Notes under the pieces: model-generated
Database searches by the model: none
Told to the model about the DNA's origin: nothing
Seen by the model: the letters and a program-made list of their open reading frames with translations, nothing else
Translations under genes and position numbers: made by a program
Source: Streptomyces silvae
GTDB taxonomy: Bacteria; Actinomycetota; Actinomycetes; Streptomycetales; Streptomycetaceae
DNA length: 64,000 nt
Direction: 5' to 3'
NCBI RefSeq assembly: GCF_016745505.1
Contig: NZ_JAERUC010000153.1
Location: 32,915 to 96,914 of the forward strand
In this document: positions 40,614-50,042 of the stretch, one piece after another
How the letters are laid out: the number at the start of each line of letters is the position of its first letter
How positions within the stretch are numbered: the first letter of the stretch is position 1

Positions 40614-42122
40614 TCAGCCCTCGACGCCGAGCTTCTCCAGGATCAGCTCACGCACGCGCGCCGCGTCCGCCTGGCCACGGGTGGCCTTCATGACCGCGCC
40701 CACCAGTGCACCGGCCGCGGCGACCTTGCCGCCGCGGATCTTGTCCGCGATGGCCGCGTTGCCCGCGATGGCCTCGTCGACCGCCGTGGACAGCGCGCCC
40801 TCGTCCGAGACGACCTTCAGGCCGCGCTTCTCGACGACGGTGTCCGGGTCGCCCTCGCCCGCGAGGACACCCTCGAGGACCTGGCGCGCCAGCTTGTCGT
40901 TGAGGTCGCCGGCCGCGACGAGCTCCGCCACCCGGGCGACCTGCGCCGGGGTGACCGGCAGCTCGTCCAGGCTGCGGCCCGTCTCGTTGGCGTTACGGGC
41001 GAGCTCGCCCATCCACCACTTGCGGGCCTGGTCCGACGGGGCGCCCGCGTCCGTCGTGGCGACGATCAGGTCGACCGCGCCCGCGTTGAGGATGGACTGC
41101 ATGTCGTGCTCGTTGACACCCCACTCCTCCTTCAGCCGCTTGCGACGCAGCCGGGGAAGCTCGGGAAGCCCCTTGCGGAGCTCCTCGACCCAGTCACGGG
41201 AAGGGGCGACCGGCACCAGGTCCGGCTCGGGGAAGTAGCGGTAGTCCTCGGCGTTGTCCTTGATGCGGCCGGCCGTGGTGGAGCCGTCCTCCTCGTGGAA
41301 GTGCCGGGTCTCCTGCACGATCGTCCCGCCGGAGTTCAGCACGGCGGCGTGCCGCTGGATCTCGAAGCGGGCGGCGCGCTCGACGGAGCGCAGCGAGTTG
41401 ACGTTCTTCGTCTCGGAGCGCGTACCGAACGTCTCGGTGCCGTTGGGGCGCAGCGACAGGTTGACGTCGCAGCGCATCTGGCCCATCTCCATGCGGGCCT
41501 CCGAGACGCCGAGCGCCTTGATGAGCTCGCGGAGCTCGGCGACGTACGCCTTGGCGACCTCGGGGGCGCGTGCGCCGGCTCCCTCGATCGGCTTGGTGAC
41601 GATCTCGATGAGGGGGATGCCCGCGCGGTTGTAGTCGAGCAGCGAGTAGGAGGCACCGTGGATACGGCCGGTGGCACCGCCGACGTGCGTCGACTTGCCG
41701 GTGTCCTCCTCCATGTGCGCGCGCTCGATCTGCACGCGGAAGATCTCCCCGTCCTCCAGCTGGACGTCCAGATAGCCGTCGTAGGCGATCGGCTCGTCGT
41801 ACTGGGAGGTCTGGAAGTTCTTCGGCATGTCCGGATAGAAGTAGTTCTTCCGGGCGAAGCGGCACCACTCGGCGATCTCGCAGTTCAGCGCGAGACCGAT
41901 CTTGATGGCGGACTCGACGCCGATCTCGTTGACGACCGGCAGCGCGCCCGGCAGCCCGAGGCAGACCGGGCAGGTCTGCGAGTTCGCGTCCTGCTTGAGC
42001 TCGGTGGAGCACCCGCAGAACATCTTGGTCTTGGTGCCGAGCTCCACATGGACCTCGAGGCCCATGACGGGGTCGTACGTCGCGAGGGCATCCTCGTACG
42101 ACTCCAGGTCGATGACAGTCAC
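40614..42122 (-). CDS. gatB: Asp-tRNA(Asn)/Glu-tRNA(Gln) amidotransferase subunit B
   Basis: 502 residues. It binds the misacylated tRNA and phosphorylates the acyl group. N-terminal MGLEVHVELGTKTKMFCGCS with the zinc-binding cysteines, TCPVCLGLPGALP and the C-terminal YqeY-like tail domain (GALVGAVMKATRGQADAARV) are diagnostic. It is the last gene of gatC-gatA-(80 aa)-gatB, with a strong terminator behind it. It makes Gln-tRNA(Gln) (and Asn-tRNA) where GlnRS is absent. Confidence 0.97.
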   Translation of the reverse strand: MTVIDLESYEDALATYDPVMGLEVHVELGTKTKMFCGCSTELKQDANSQTCPVCLGLPGALPVVNEIGVESAIKIGLALNCEIAEWCRFARKNYFYPDMPKNFQTSQYDEPIAYDGYLDVQLEDGEIFRVQIERAHMEEDTGKSTHVGGATGRIHGASYSLLDYNRAGIPLIEIVTKPIEGAGARAPEVAKAYVAELRELIKALGVSEARMEMGQMRCDVNLSLRPNGTETFGTRSETKNVNSLRSVERAARFEIQRHAAVLNSGGTIVQETRHFHEEDGSTTAGRIKDNAEDYRYFPEPDLVPVAPSRDWVEELRKGLPELPRLRRKRLKEEWGVNEHDMQSILNAGAVDLIVATTDAGAPSDQARKWWMGELARNANETGRSLDELPVTPAQVARVAELVAAGDLNDKLARQVLEGVLAGEGDPDTVVEKRGLKVVSDEGALSTAVDEAIAGNAAIADKIRGGKVAAAGALVGAVMKATRGQADAARVRELILEKLGVEG

Positions 42123-42138
42123 GATGAAACTTTCCCTC

Positions 42139-42381
42139 TCAGCCCAGCAGGACGTCGTCGTCGCCGAGACGCTTGAGCTCGCGGTAGAGGATCGCGAGCC
42201 CGGTCACGATCGCGGCGGCGGATACGGCGGCGTCGATCAGCCGCAGCGTGTCGTTCTCCTCGCGGGCCATCTTCACCTGCTTGTAGACACTGAGCGCGCC
42301 GAAGGCGGTGGTGCCCATGGACACGTACGCGCCGGTCTTGGACTTCTTGAAGTTCTTGGCCTTCTTAGCCATTGCGCTCAT
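42139..42381 (-). CDS. Small membrane protein between gatA and gatB
   Basis: 80 residues. A basic N-terminus (MAKKAKNFKKSKTGAYVSMG) precedes a charged helix and one hydrophobic segment at about 50-66 (AAVSAAAIVTGLAILY). Its ATG overlaps the gatA stop (ATGA), and gatB begins 16 nt later, so it is co-translated with the amidotransferase subunits. I recognise no domain. It could tether the amidotransferase to the membrane or simply hitch-hike. Confidence 0.8.
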   Translation of the reverse strand: MSAMAKKAKNFKKSKTGAYVSMGTTAFGALSVYKQVKMAREENDTLRLIDAAVSAAAIVTGLAILYRELKRLGDDDVLLG

Positions 42382-43880
42382 AGCGACGGAGCCTCCTCAA
42401 GCAGCGGGTGCCCCCACTTTTCCACGAAAGCGGCCTCGACGGCTGCTCCGACCTTGTACAGCCGGTCGTCCTTCATGGCGGGGGCGATGATCTGCAGTCC
42501 GACCGGCAGGCCGTCCTCCGGGGCCAGGCCGCAGGGGAGCGACATGGCGGAGTTGCCGGCGAGGTTGGTCGGAATGGTGCACAGGTCCGCGAGGTACATC
42601 GCCATCGGGTCGTCGGCGCGCTCGCCGATCGGGAAGGCGGTGGTCGGCGTCGTCGGCGAGACGATGACGTCCACCTGCTCGAACGCCTTCTCGAAGTCCT
42701 GGGTGATGAGGGTGCGGACCTTCTGCGCCGAGCCGTAGTACGCGTCGTAGTAGCCGGAGCTCAGCGCGTACGTACCGAGGATGATGCGGCGCTTGACCTC
42801 GTCGCCGAAGCCGGCCTCGCGGGTGAGCGCGGTGACGTCCTCGGCGGAGCGGGTGCCGTCGTCGCCGACCCGCAGGCCGTAGCGCATGGCGTCGAAGCGC
42901 GCGAGGTTCGAGGAGCACTCGGACGGCGCGATCAGGTAGTACGCCGACAGGGCGAGGTCGAAGGACGGGCAGTCCAGCTCGACGATCGTGGCGCCGAGGG
43001 ACTTCAGCAGCTCGACCGACTCGTTGAACCGCTGGACGACCCCGGCCTGGTAGCCCTCGCCCGCGAACTGCTTGACCACACCGACGCGCATGCCCTGCAC
43101 GGAGCCGTTGCGCGCGGCCTCGACGACCGGCGGGACCGGCGCGTCGATGGAGGTCGAGTCCATCGGGTCGTGTCCGGCGATCGCCTCGTGCAGCAGCGCC
43201 GCGTCCAGGACCGTACGGGCGCAGGGGCCGCCCTGGTCGAGGGAGGACGAGAAGGCGACCATGCCGTAGCGCGAGACGCCGCCGTAGGTGGGCTTGACGC
43301 CGACGGTGCCGGTGACGGCGGCGGGCTGGCGGATGGAGCCGCCGGTGTCCGTGCCGATGGCGAGCGGCGCCTCGAAGGAGGCCAGCGCGGCGGCGGAGCC
43401 ACCGCCGGAGCCGCCCGGGATGCGGGTGAGGTCCCAGGGGTTGCCGGTCGGGCCGTAGGCGCTGTTCTCGGTGGAGGACCCCATGGCGAACTCGTCCATG
43501 TTGGTCTTGCCGAGGATGACGACGTCGGCCGCCTTCAGCTTCGTGGTGAGGGTCGCGTCGTACGGCGGGACCCACCCCTCCAGGATCTTGGAACCGACGG
43601 TGGTCGGCATGTCCTGGGTGGTGAAGATGTCCTTGAGCGCGAGCGGGACGCCGGCCAGCGGGCCGAGCTTCTCGCCCGCCTCACGCTTGGCGTCGACGGC
43701 GCGGGCCTGCGCGAGCGCGCCCTCGCGGTCGACGTGCAGGAAGGCGTGGACCTTCTCGTCGACGGCGTCGATCCGGGCCAGGTGGGCCTCGGTGACCTCG
43801 ACGGCCGTCAGCTCGCCGGAGGCGATCTTCGCGGCGGTCTGGGCCGCGGTGAGCTTGATGATGGTGCTGATGTCCGTCAT
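42378..43880 (-). CDS. gatA: Asp/Glu-tRNA amidotransferase subunit A
   Basis: 500 residues, amidase-signature family. It releases ammonia from glutamine. The Ser-cisSer-Lys triad is visible: K83 in GVPLALKDIF, and the serines in the stretches TRIPGGSGGGSAAALAS and GTDTGGSIRQPAA. Its stop overlaps the start of the 80-residue gene by ATGA. It starts 5 nt after gatC. Confidence 0.97.
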   Translation of the reverse strand: MTDISTIIKLTAAQTAAKIASGELTAVEVTEAHLARIDAVDEKVHAFLHVDREGALAQARAVDAKREAGEKLGPLAGVPLALKDIFTTQDMPTTVGSKILEGWVPPYDATLTTKLKAADVVILGKTNMDEFAMGSSTENSAYGPTGNPWDLTRIPGGSGGGSAAALASFEAPLAIGTDTGGSIRQPAAVTGTVGVKPTYGGVSRYGMVAFSSSLDQGGPCARTVLDAALLHEAIAGHDPMDSTSIDAPVPPVVEAARNGSVQGMRVGVVKQFAGEGYQAGVVQRFNESVELLKSLGATIVELDCPSFDLALSAYYLIAPSECSSNLARFDAMRYGLRVGDDGTRSAEDVTALTREAGFGDEVKRRIILGTYALSSGYYDAYYGSAQKVRTLITQDFEKAFEQVDVIVSPTTPTTAFPIGERADDPMAMYLADLCTIPTNLAGNSAMSLPCGLAPEDGLPVGLQIIAPAMKDDRLYKVGAAVEAAFVEKWGHPLLEEAPSL

Positions 43881-43885
43881 GGCTG

Positions 43886-44182
43886 TTAGTCCTCCCCCAG
43901 GATCTGCGGCACCTTGAAACGCTGCTGCTCCTGGGCCGGGGCGCCGGAGAGCGCCTGCTCGGGGGTGAGCGACGGACGGACCTCGTCCGCGCGCATGACG
44001 TTGGTCAGCGGCAGCGGGTGGGAGGTCGGCGGTACGTCTTGGTCGGCGACCTCGGAGACGCGGGCGACCGCGCCGATGATGTCGTCGAGCTGACCGGCGA
44101 AGTGCTCGAGCTCTTCGCCCTTCAGCTCCAGACGCGCCAGCCGGGCGAGGTGGGCGACCTCCTCGCGCGTGATGCCAGGCAT
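43886..44182 (-). CDS. gatC: Asp/Glu-tRNA amidotransferase subunit C
   Basis: 98 residues from ATG 44182 (GAGGA 7 nt upstream). MPGITREEVAHLARLARLEL and the C-terminal VPQILGE-type motif are typical of GatC, which holds GatA and GatB together. First gene of the operon. Confidence 0.95.
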   Translation of the reverse strand: MPGITREEVAHLARLARLELKGEELEHFAGQLDDIIGAVARVSEVADQDVPPTSHPLPLTNVMRADEVRPSLTPEQALSGAPAQEQQRFKVPQILGED

Positions 44183-44220
44183 GCAGCGATCCTCAGGGGT
44201 TGGTGTGTGGTTTTGGCCCA

Positions 44221-44226
44221 ATCCTA
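44221..44226 (-). promoter_or_regulatory. Candidate -10 of the gat operon
   Basis: TAGGAT on the minus strand gives a leader of about 30 nt before gatC. The -35 is not convincing. Confidence 0.45.
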
Positions 44227-44282
44227 TGGGGTCGCGGGACACGCCGGAGGACACACCGCCTCCGGAGCCCCGGGCCCGCCCC

Positions 44283-46427
44283 TCAGGCCGTCGCCGGGCC
44301 CGGGTTCAGCGCGCGCCCCGCGGACCGGGGCGCCTGTTCGGGGGCCACCGCCGGTGCGGCCGCGGCCTCCAGCTCCGAGGGCCGCCGCCACCCGTGCTCG
44401 CCCCGCGCCCGCAGCCAGGCGGTCGTCTCCTGCGGCGGCATCGCGGCGGCGACCAGCCACCCCTGCACCGCGTCGCAGCGCAGGTCCCGCAGCCGCTCCC
44501 AGGTCTCGTCGTCCTCGACGCCCTCGGCGACGACGATCAGCCCGAGCGAATGGGCCAGGTCGATGGTGCAGCGGACGATCTCGGCGTCCTCGTTGTCCAC
44601 GGCCAGCCGTGCGACGAACGACCGGTCGATCTTGAGCTCGCTGACCGGCAGCTTCCGCAGATGGACCAGGGAGGAGTAGCCGGTGCCGAAGTCGTCGAGG
44701 GACATCTTCACCCCGTGCCCGGTCAGCCCGGCCAGGGTGTCGGCGGCCCGCTGGGGGTCCTCCAGCAGGACGTGCTCGGTTATCTCCAGCTGGAGCGCGC
44801 CGGCGGGAACACCGTGCCGGGCGAGCCGCGCCGCGACGCTGCCCGCGAAGCCGGGGGTGTGGACGTCGCGCGGCGAGACGTTGACCGCGACGGGGACGAA
44901 CAGCCCCTGCGCCCGCCACCGGGCCACCTGGGCCAGCGCGGTCTCCAGCACGTACTCGGTGAGGTGGGGCATCAGCCCGGAGGACTCCGCGATCGCGATG
45001 AACTCGTCCGGGGGGACCCGCCCGCGCTCCGGGTGCACCCAGCGTACGAGCGCTTCGAGGCCGGCGACCTGGCCGTCGAAGCGGACCTTGGGCTGGTAGT
45101 GGAGTTCCACCTCGCGGGCGTCCAGGGCGCGGCGCAGATCGCCCAGCAGGCCGAGGCGGTCCGGGGTGTTGCTGTCGCGCTTGGACTCGTAGACCTCCAC
45201 GCCCGTACGGTCGCGCTTGGCCTGGTACATCGCCACGTCCGCCCGTCTGAGCAGCCCTTCGGCGTCCAGCGCGTGGTCGGGGTGGACGGCGACCCCCGCG
45301 CTCGCCTCCAGGACCAGGGTGAGCCCGTCGAGGTCGAGGGGCGAGGAGAGCTCGGCGACCAGGTGGCGGGCGATGCGCTGGGCGCTGGTGGTGGAGTCGG
45401 CGGTCGGCAGCAGTACGGCGAACTCGTCACCGCCGAGCCGGGCGGCCTCCGCACCGCGGGGCAGGGCGAGCCGCAGCCGCTCCGCTATCTGGAGCAGCAG
45501 CCGGTCGCCGGCGAGGTGGCCGAGGGTGTCGTTGACGGCCCGGAAGCGGTCGAGGTCGATGAGGACGAGGGCGGTCCGGGTGCCCGTGCCGTCGGCCTCC
45601 TCCAGCGCCGTCCAGGTCCGCTCCAGGAGCCACTGGCGGTTGGGCAGGCCGGTGAGCGGGTCCCTCAGCTGCTCCTCGGCCCGTGCGCGGGCGATCCAGA
45701 GGGTGGAGTCCAGGGCGATCAGCGGGACGGCGAAGAGCGGCAGCATCACGGGCTTGGCCGAGGCCACCACGCAGATCAGCGGGGCGATCCCGAGCAGGGC
45801 GACCGCGACGAGCCCCTGGCGCAGGAGCGCGGTGCGGGCGATCGTCGGCAGCCCCCCGCTCTGCGACACCCTGGCGTACCAGAGCAGGCACCGGGTGACG
45901 AGGAGGTACGTGCCGGCCGCGAGCAGCACTTCCGGTACGGCGTCGATGCCCCAGTGGAGTGGCCGCCAGGGCACTTCGACGCTGGGGACCTCGCCGAAGG
46001 CGGCCAGGACGAGGGCGGCCGCCCCGATCCCGAGTATGTCCACCGCCCCGTGCAGCAGCCCCTGCCACCAGCGGTGACGCCGGGCCATCCCGACGAGCAC
46101 CACGACGACGAGGCTGACCAGTCCGGCGGCCACCCAGCCGTAGAGCAGCAGGACGGCGAGGGTGAGGGCCGCGCCGGAACCGGTGCCGCCCCACCAGCGG
46201 TCGCGTCCCAGGGCCACCAGGTGGCCCACGACGATCCCGGTGAGCAGGGCGAGCGACCAGCCGGCGGTGCCGGCGGGGAAGAGCGCGTGTCCGTCGTGGA
46301 CAGTCCGGTAGAAGCCGGTCGCGAGCTGCACGGCTGCGACCGCCACGACGACGGCGCCCACTTTCGACGTGAGGCCCGCGAAACCTTGCAGCCGCGACAC
46401 CGGTGCGGCGCTCTCGGTCGGTTTCAT
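44283..46427 (-). CDS. rmdB: c-di-GMP phosphodiesterase RmdB (membrane, GGDEF-EAL)
   Basis: 714 residues from ATG 46427. An N-terminal region of about eight membrane helices (about 18-225) is followed by GGDEF (ARLGGDEF near 330) and EAL (GLEALVRW near 457). The EAL active-site residues are kept: QLEITEHVL, DDFGTGYSSL, ELKIDRSFV and VAEGVE. The position beside ligA and the gat genes and the length fit S. coelicolor RmdB, reported to degrade c-di-GMP and to promote sporulation. It contrasts with CdgC in this window, whose EAL site is broken. Together they may form an opposing synthesis/degradation pair. Confidence 0.9.
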   Translation of the reverse strand: MKPTESAAPVSRLQGFAGLTSKVGAVVVAVAAVQLATGFYRTVHDGHALFPAGTAGWSLALLTGIVVGHLVALGRDRWWGGTGSGAALTLAVLLLYGWVAAGLVSLVVVVLVGMARRHRWWQGLLHGAVDILGIGAAALVLAAFGEVPSVEVPWRPLHWGIDAVPEVLLAAGTYLLVTRCLLWYARVSQSGGLPTIARTALLRQGLVAVALLGIAPLICVVASAKPVMLPLFAVPLIALDSTLWIARARAEEQLRDPLTGLPNRQWLLERTWTALEEADGTGTRTALVLIDLDRFRAVNDTLGHLAGDRLLLQIAERLRLALPRGAEAARLGGDEFAVLLPTADSTTSAQRIARHLVAELSSPLDLDGLTLVLEASAGVAVHPDHALDAEGLLRRADVAMYQAKRDRTGVEVYESKRDSNTPDRLGLLGDLRRALDAREVELHYQPKVRFDGQVAGLEALVRWVHPERGRVPPDEFIAIAESSGLMPHLTEYVLETALAQVARWRAQGLFVPVAVNVSPRDVHTPGFAGSVAARLARHGVPAGALQLEITEHVLLEDPQRAADTLAGLTGHGVKMSLDDFGTGYSSLVHLRKLPVSELKIDRSFVARLAVDNEDAEIVRCTIDLAHSLGLIVVAEGVEDDETWERLRDLRCDAVQGWLVAAAMPPQETTAWLRARGEHGWRRPSELEAAAAPAVAPEQAPRSAGRALNPGPATA

Positions 46428-46731
46428 TCCGTCCCTCTCACAGCCGGCGGTGCCGATGTCCCACGGTGGCCCCCGCTCCCATGCCACCACGACCCGAATC
46501 CCACCACGCGGCCGGGCACGGCAGGTGCTCGTTCAACAGTAGGCCGACGAGGGCCCCCGCGGGCAGCGCTCTGCAGCTCTTGCCCGAATGCGGTCCTGTG
46601 TCGCTCACTGTCTGATAAGCGCCGAACGGGTGATGCGTGCGGGCTGGACCGGGCGTCCGTGTCCTCTCCCGTCCGATTGCTTCCCCTCCGGCGCCCGAAC
46701 ACGCGTCGCCCGCGTCTCGATCGCGCCTCGA
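46428..46731. other. rmdB-ligA gap without genes
   Basis: This is 304 bp. On the minus strand a TACTGT about 120 nt before rmdB is a weak -10 candidate. The ligA end has only a weak inverted repeat (GATCG-N5-CGATC, about 46719-46733) and no strong terminator. No BldD-type box is convincing. Confidence 0.45.
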
Positions 46732-48930
46732 TCAGGCTTCCTCGGCGGGGAGGGCTGCCTCCCTGGCCGCGTCGGGCCCCTGCTCCAGGAGCACCGCGAA
46801 GCCGTCCTCGTCGAGGACGGGCACCTTCAGCTGCATCGCCTTGTCGTACTTCGACCCGGGGTTGTCGCCCACCACGACGAACGAGGTCTTCTTCGAGACC
46901 GATCCGGTGACCTTCGCCCCCAGGCTCTGGAGCGCCTCCTTGGCCCCGTCCCTGGTGTGGCCGGCCAGCGTGCCGGTGACCACGACGGTGAGCCCCTCCA
47001 GCGGCCGCGGCCCCTCGTCCTCGCCCGCGCCCTCGTCCTCCATGCGGACCCCGGCCTCCCGCCACTTGCGCAGGATCTCGCGGTGCCAGTCCTCGGCGAA
47101 CCACTGCTTGACGGAGGCGGCGATGATGGGGCCCACCCCGTCCGCCGCGGCCAGCTCCTCCTCGGACGCCTCGTCGATCCGGTCGACGGAGCGGAACTGC
47201 CGGGCCAGCTCGACGGCGGCCACCGGCCCCACGTGGCGGATCGAGAGCCCGGTGAGGATGCGGGCGAGCGGGGCCTGTCTGGCCGCCGCGATGCCCTCCA
47301 GCATGCCGAGGGCGTTCTTCTTCGGCTCGCCCTGCTGGTTGGCGAAGACCGTGGCGATCTTCTCCTCGCCCGTCTTCGGGTCGCGCTTGGGCAGTCCGCT
47401 GTCCGCGTCCAGGACGTACGCCCGGATCGGCAGCAGCTGGTCCACCGTCAGCCCGAAGAGATCGCCCTCGTCCAGCAGGGGCGGCTCGGCGGGCTCCAGG
47501 GGCTTGGTGAGCGCCGCGGCCGCCACATAGCCGAAGTGGTCGATGTCCAGGCACTTGCGGCCCGCGAGATAGGCCAGGCGCTCCCGCAACTGCGCGGGGC
47601 AGGAACGGGCGTTGGGGCAGCGGAGGTCGATGTCGGCCTCCTTCATCGGGCGCAGCGCCGTCCCGCACTCGGGGCACTCGGACGGCATGACGAACTCCCG
47701 CTCGCTGCCGTCGCGCAGATCGACGACCGGCCCGAGGATCTCCGGGATGACGTCGCCGGCCTTGCGGAGCACCACGGTGTCGCCGATGAGGACGCCCTTG
47801 GCCTTCACCACGTTCTGGTTGTGCAGGGTGGCGAACTCGACCTCCGATCCCGCCACCTCGACCGGCTCGACCTGGGCGTACGGCGTGACCCGGCCGGTGC
47901 GGCCGACGCCGACGCGGATGTTGACCAGCTTGGTGTTGACCTCCTGCGGCGCGTACTTCCAGGCGATCGCCCAGCGCGGCGCGCGCGAGGTGGAGCCCAG
48001 CCTGCCCTGGAGCGGGATCTCGTCGAGCTTGACGACGACGCCGTCGATCTCGTGCTCGACGGACTGGCGGTTCTCGCCGAACCAGGCGATGAACTCCCGC
48101 ACCTCGTCGAGGGATCCGACCACCTTGTTGTGCTTGGCGGTCGGCAGGCCCCACTCCTTCAGCAGGTCGTACGCCTGGGACAGCCGCTCGATGTCGAAGC
48201 CCTCACGGGCGCCGATGCCGTGCACCACCATGTGGAGCGGGCGGGTCGCCGTGACCTTCGGGTCCTTCTGCCGCAGCGATCCGGCGGCCGCGTTGCGCGG
48301 GTTCGCGAAGGGCTTGTCGCCGGCCTCGACCAGCCGGGCGTTGAGCCCCTCGAAGGCCTCCATGGGAAAGAAGACCTCGCCCCGGACCTCGACGAGGTCG
48401 GGGACGCGGTCGCCCTTGAGACGCAGCGGGATGTCGGCGATCGTACGGACGTTGGGGGTGATGTCCTCCCCCGTGCGTCCGTCGCCCCGGGTCGCCGCGC
48501 GGGTCAGCCTGCCGTGCTCGTAGGTGAGGTTGACGGCGAGGCCGTCCACCTTGAGCTCGCACAGGAAGTGGTATCCGCCCCTGCCCACGTCCTTGGCCAC
48601 GCGGTCGGCCCAGGCGGCGAGCTCCGCGTCGTCGAAGGCGTTGTCCAGGGAGAGCAGGCGCTCGCGGTGCTCGACCGAGGTGAACTCCGTGGTGTACGGG
48701 CCGGCGACCTTCTGGGTCGGGGAGTCCGGTGTGCGCAGCTCGGGGTGCTCGTCCTCGATGGCCTCCAGCGCGCGCATCTGCCGGTCGAACTCGGCGTCGT
48801 CGACGACCGGCTGGTCCTTCACGTAATACCGGAAGCGGTGCTCCTCGATCTGCTCGGCGAGGAGTGCGTGCTGTTCCCGCACCTCCGCCGGCACACCGGT
48901 CAGCTGCCGCGCCTGCTGTTCGCCGGCCAT
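46732..48930 (-). CDS. ligA: NAD-dependent DNA ligase
   Basis: 732 residues. The order is Ia domain, adenylation domain with the nucleophile Lys in CELKVDGLAVNL (about residue 127), OB fold, zinc finger (CPECGTAL, then CPNARSCPAQ), HhH repeats and a C-terminal BRCT domain (GLTVVVTGTLAGHTRDGAKEAL). It joins Okazaki fragments and repair nicks and is essential in bacteria. Confidence 0.97.
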   Translation of the reverse strand: MAGEQQARQLTGVPAEVREQHALLAEQIEEHRFRYYVKDQPVVDDAEFDRQMRALEAIEDEHPELRTPDSPTQKVAGPYTTEFTSVEHRERLLSLDNAFDDAELAAWADRVAKDVGRGGYHFLCELKVDGLAVNLTYEHGRLTRAATRGDGRTGEDITPNVRTIADIPLRLKGDRVPDLVEVRGEVFFPMEAFEGLNARLVEAGDKPFANPRNAAAGSLRQKDPKVTATRPLHMVVHGIGAREGFDIERLSQAYDLLKEWGLPTAKHNKVVGSLDEVREFIAWFGENRQSVEHEIDGVVVKLDEIPLQGRLGSTSRAPRWAIAWKYAPQEVNTKLVNIRVGVGRTGRVTPYAQVEPVEVAGSEVEFATLHNQNVVKAKGVLIGDTVVLRKAGDVIPEILGPVVDLRDGSEREFVMPSECPECGTALRPMKEADIDLRCPNARSCPAQLRERLAYLAGRKCLDIDHFGYVAAAALTKPLEPAEPPLLDEGDLFGLTVDQLLPIRAYVLDADSGLPKRDPKTGEEKIATVFANQQGEPKKNALGMLEGIAAARQAPLARILTGLSIRHVGPVAAVELARQFRSVDRIDEASEEELAAADGVGPIIAASVKQWFAEDWHREILRKWREAGVRMEDEGAGEDEGPRPLEGLTVVVTGTLAGHTRDGAKEALQSLGAKVTGSVSKKTSFVVVGDNPGSKYDKAMQLKVPVLDEDGFAVLLEQGPDAAREAALPAEEA

Positions 48931-48969
48931 CGCCTGTTCCTCCCGTTGCCCCGTTGACTCTTCGACCCG

Positions 48970-49995
48970 TTACTCAGGGTTGTCCGCGAGCGACCTCGCG
49001 GCCCGGGCGCAGTGGGCGAGCGCGGCGCGTGCGTACGCGGGCGACGCGCCCGCCAGCCCGCAGGACGGGGTGATCACGACGGACTCGCTGAGAGTCCCCG
49101 GATTCAGCCCCAGCCTGCTCCACAACGTCCTGACCCCACTGACGCTACCGCCCGGGTCCGACAATGCGGTCGAGGCGGCGTCCTGGCCGGGAACCACGCC
49201 GAGGAAGAGCTGGGTGCCGCCCTCGACGGCTTCCCCGATCGCCTCCTCCTCACGCTCGGTGAGCAGGGAGAAGTCGAAGGAGACGGCTCCCGCTCCGGCG
49301 CGGCGCAGCAGCCCGAACGGGACCTCGGGGGCGCAGGAGTGGACGGCCGTGGGCCCGTCGCCGTTCACGGCGAGCAGTTCGCGGAGCGTCCCCTCGACGA
49401 CCTGCCGGTCCACGGCGCGGTAGGTGCGGTAGCCGCTCGCCGACCTGACCCGCCCCAGCAGTACGGCGGTGAGGGAGGGTTCGTCGAGCTGGAGCACGAC
49501 CTCGGCGCCGGGAATCCTGCGCCGCACCTCCGCGAGGTGGGAGCGGAGCCCCTCGGCCAGCGAGCCCGCCAGGTCACGGCAGGCGCCCGCGTCGCCCAGC
49601 ATGGCCTCGCCGCCCCGCAGTTCCAGCGAGGCGGCGAGGGTCCAGGGCCCGACGGCCTGGACCTTGAGCAGTCCCTCGTAGCCCTGGGTGAACTCCTCCA
49701 GCGCGTCGAGGTCCTCGCCGAGCCAGGAGCGGGCCCGGCGGGTGTCGCGGCCGGGGCGGTCGCTGATCCGCCAGCCGCTGGGCTCCACATGCCCGTACAT
49801 CTCGGTGAGCAGGCCGACGGTCCGCCCGATCATGTCCGCGCCGGGGCCCCGTGCGGGCAGCTCCGCCAGATACGGCATGCCCTGGCCGTCGGCGAAGGAC
49901 CCGGTGACGGTCTTCGCCGCCTCCCGGGCGTCTCCCCCCGGCATGGACCCGATCCCGGTGGCTGCACTCGCGCTGAACCCGCTCTTCTCGCTCAC
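48970..49995 (-). CDS. Core MetE-like methyltransferase
   Basis: 341 residues. It corresponds to the C-terminal half of cobalamin-independent methionine synthase, without the N-terminal domain. The start GIGSMPGGDAREAAKTV and the zinc ligands His and Cys in AVHSCAPEVP with a distal Cys in ITPSCGLAGA are kept, and LQLDEPSLTA is the family block. Short MetE homologues of this kind (core-MetE) are known; methyl donor and role vary, so methionine synthesis is only one option. GTG start; it lies 39 nt upstream of ligA on the same strand. Confidence 0.85.
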   Translation of the reverse strand: MSEKSGFSASAATGIGSMPGGDAREAAKTVTGSFADGQGMPYLAELPARGPGADMIGRTVGLLTEMYGHVEPSGWRISDRPGRDTRRARSWLGEDLDALEEFTQGYEGLLKVQAVGPWTLAASLELRGGEAMLGDAGACRDLAGSLAEGLRSHLAEVRRRIPGAEVVLQLDEPSLTAVLLGRVRSASGYRTYRAVDRQVVEGTLRELLAVNGDGPTAVHSCAPEVPFGLLRRAGAGAVSFDFSLLTEREEEAIGEAVEGGTQLFLGVVPGQDAASTALSDPGGSVSGVRTLWSRLGLNPGTLSESVVITPSCGLAGASPAYARAALAHCARAARSLADNPE

Positions 49996-50042
49996 ACGGA
50001 AAGCCTACGGGCCCGGGAGGCGGGCTCCCGGCGGCCGGGCTC

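Noticed and set aside
46428..46731. BldD box before rmdB
   Set aside because: AGTGA occurs on the minus strand, but the second half (TCAC) is missing at the expected distance.
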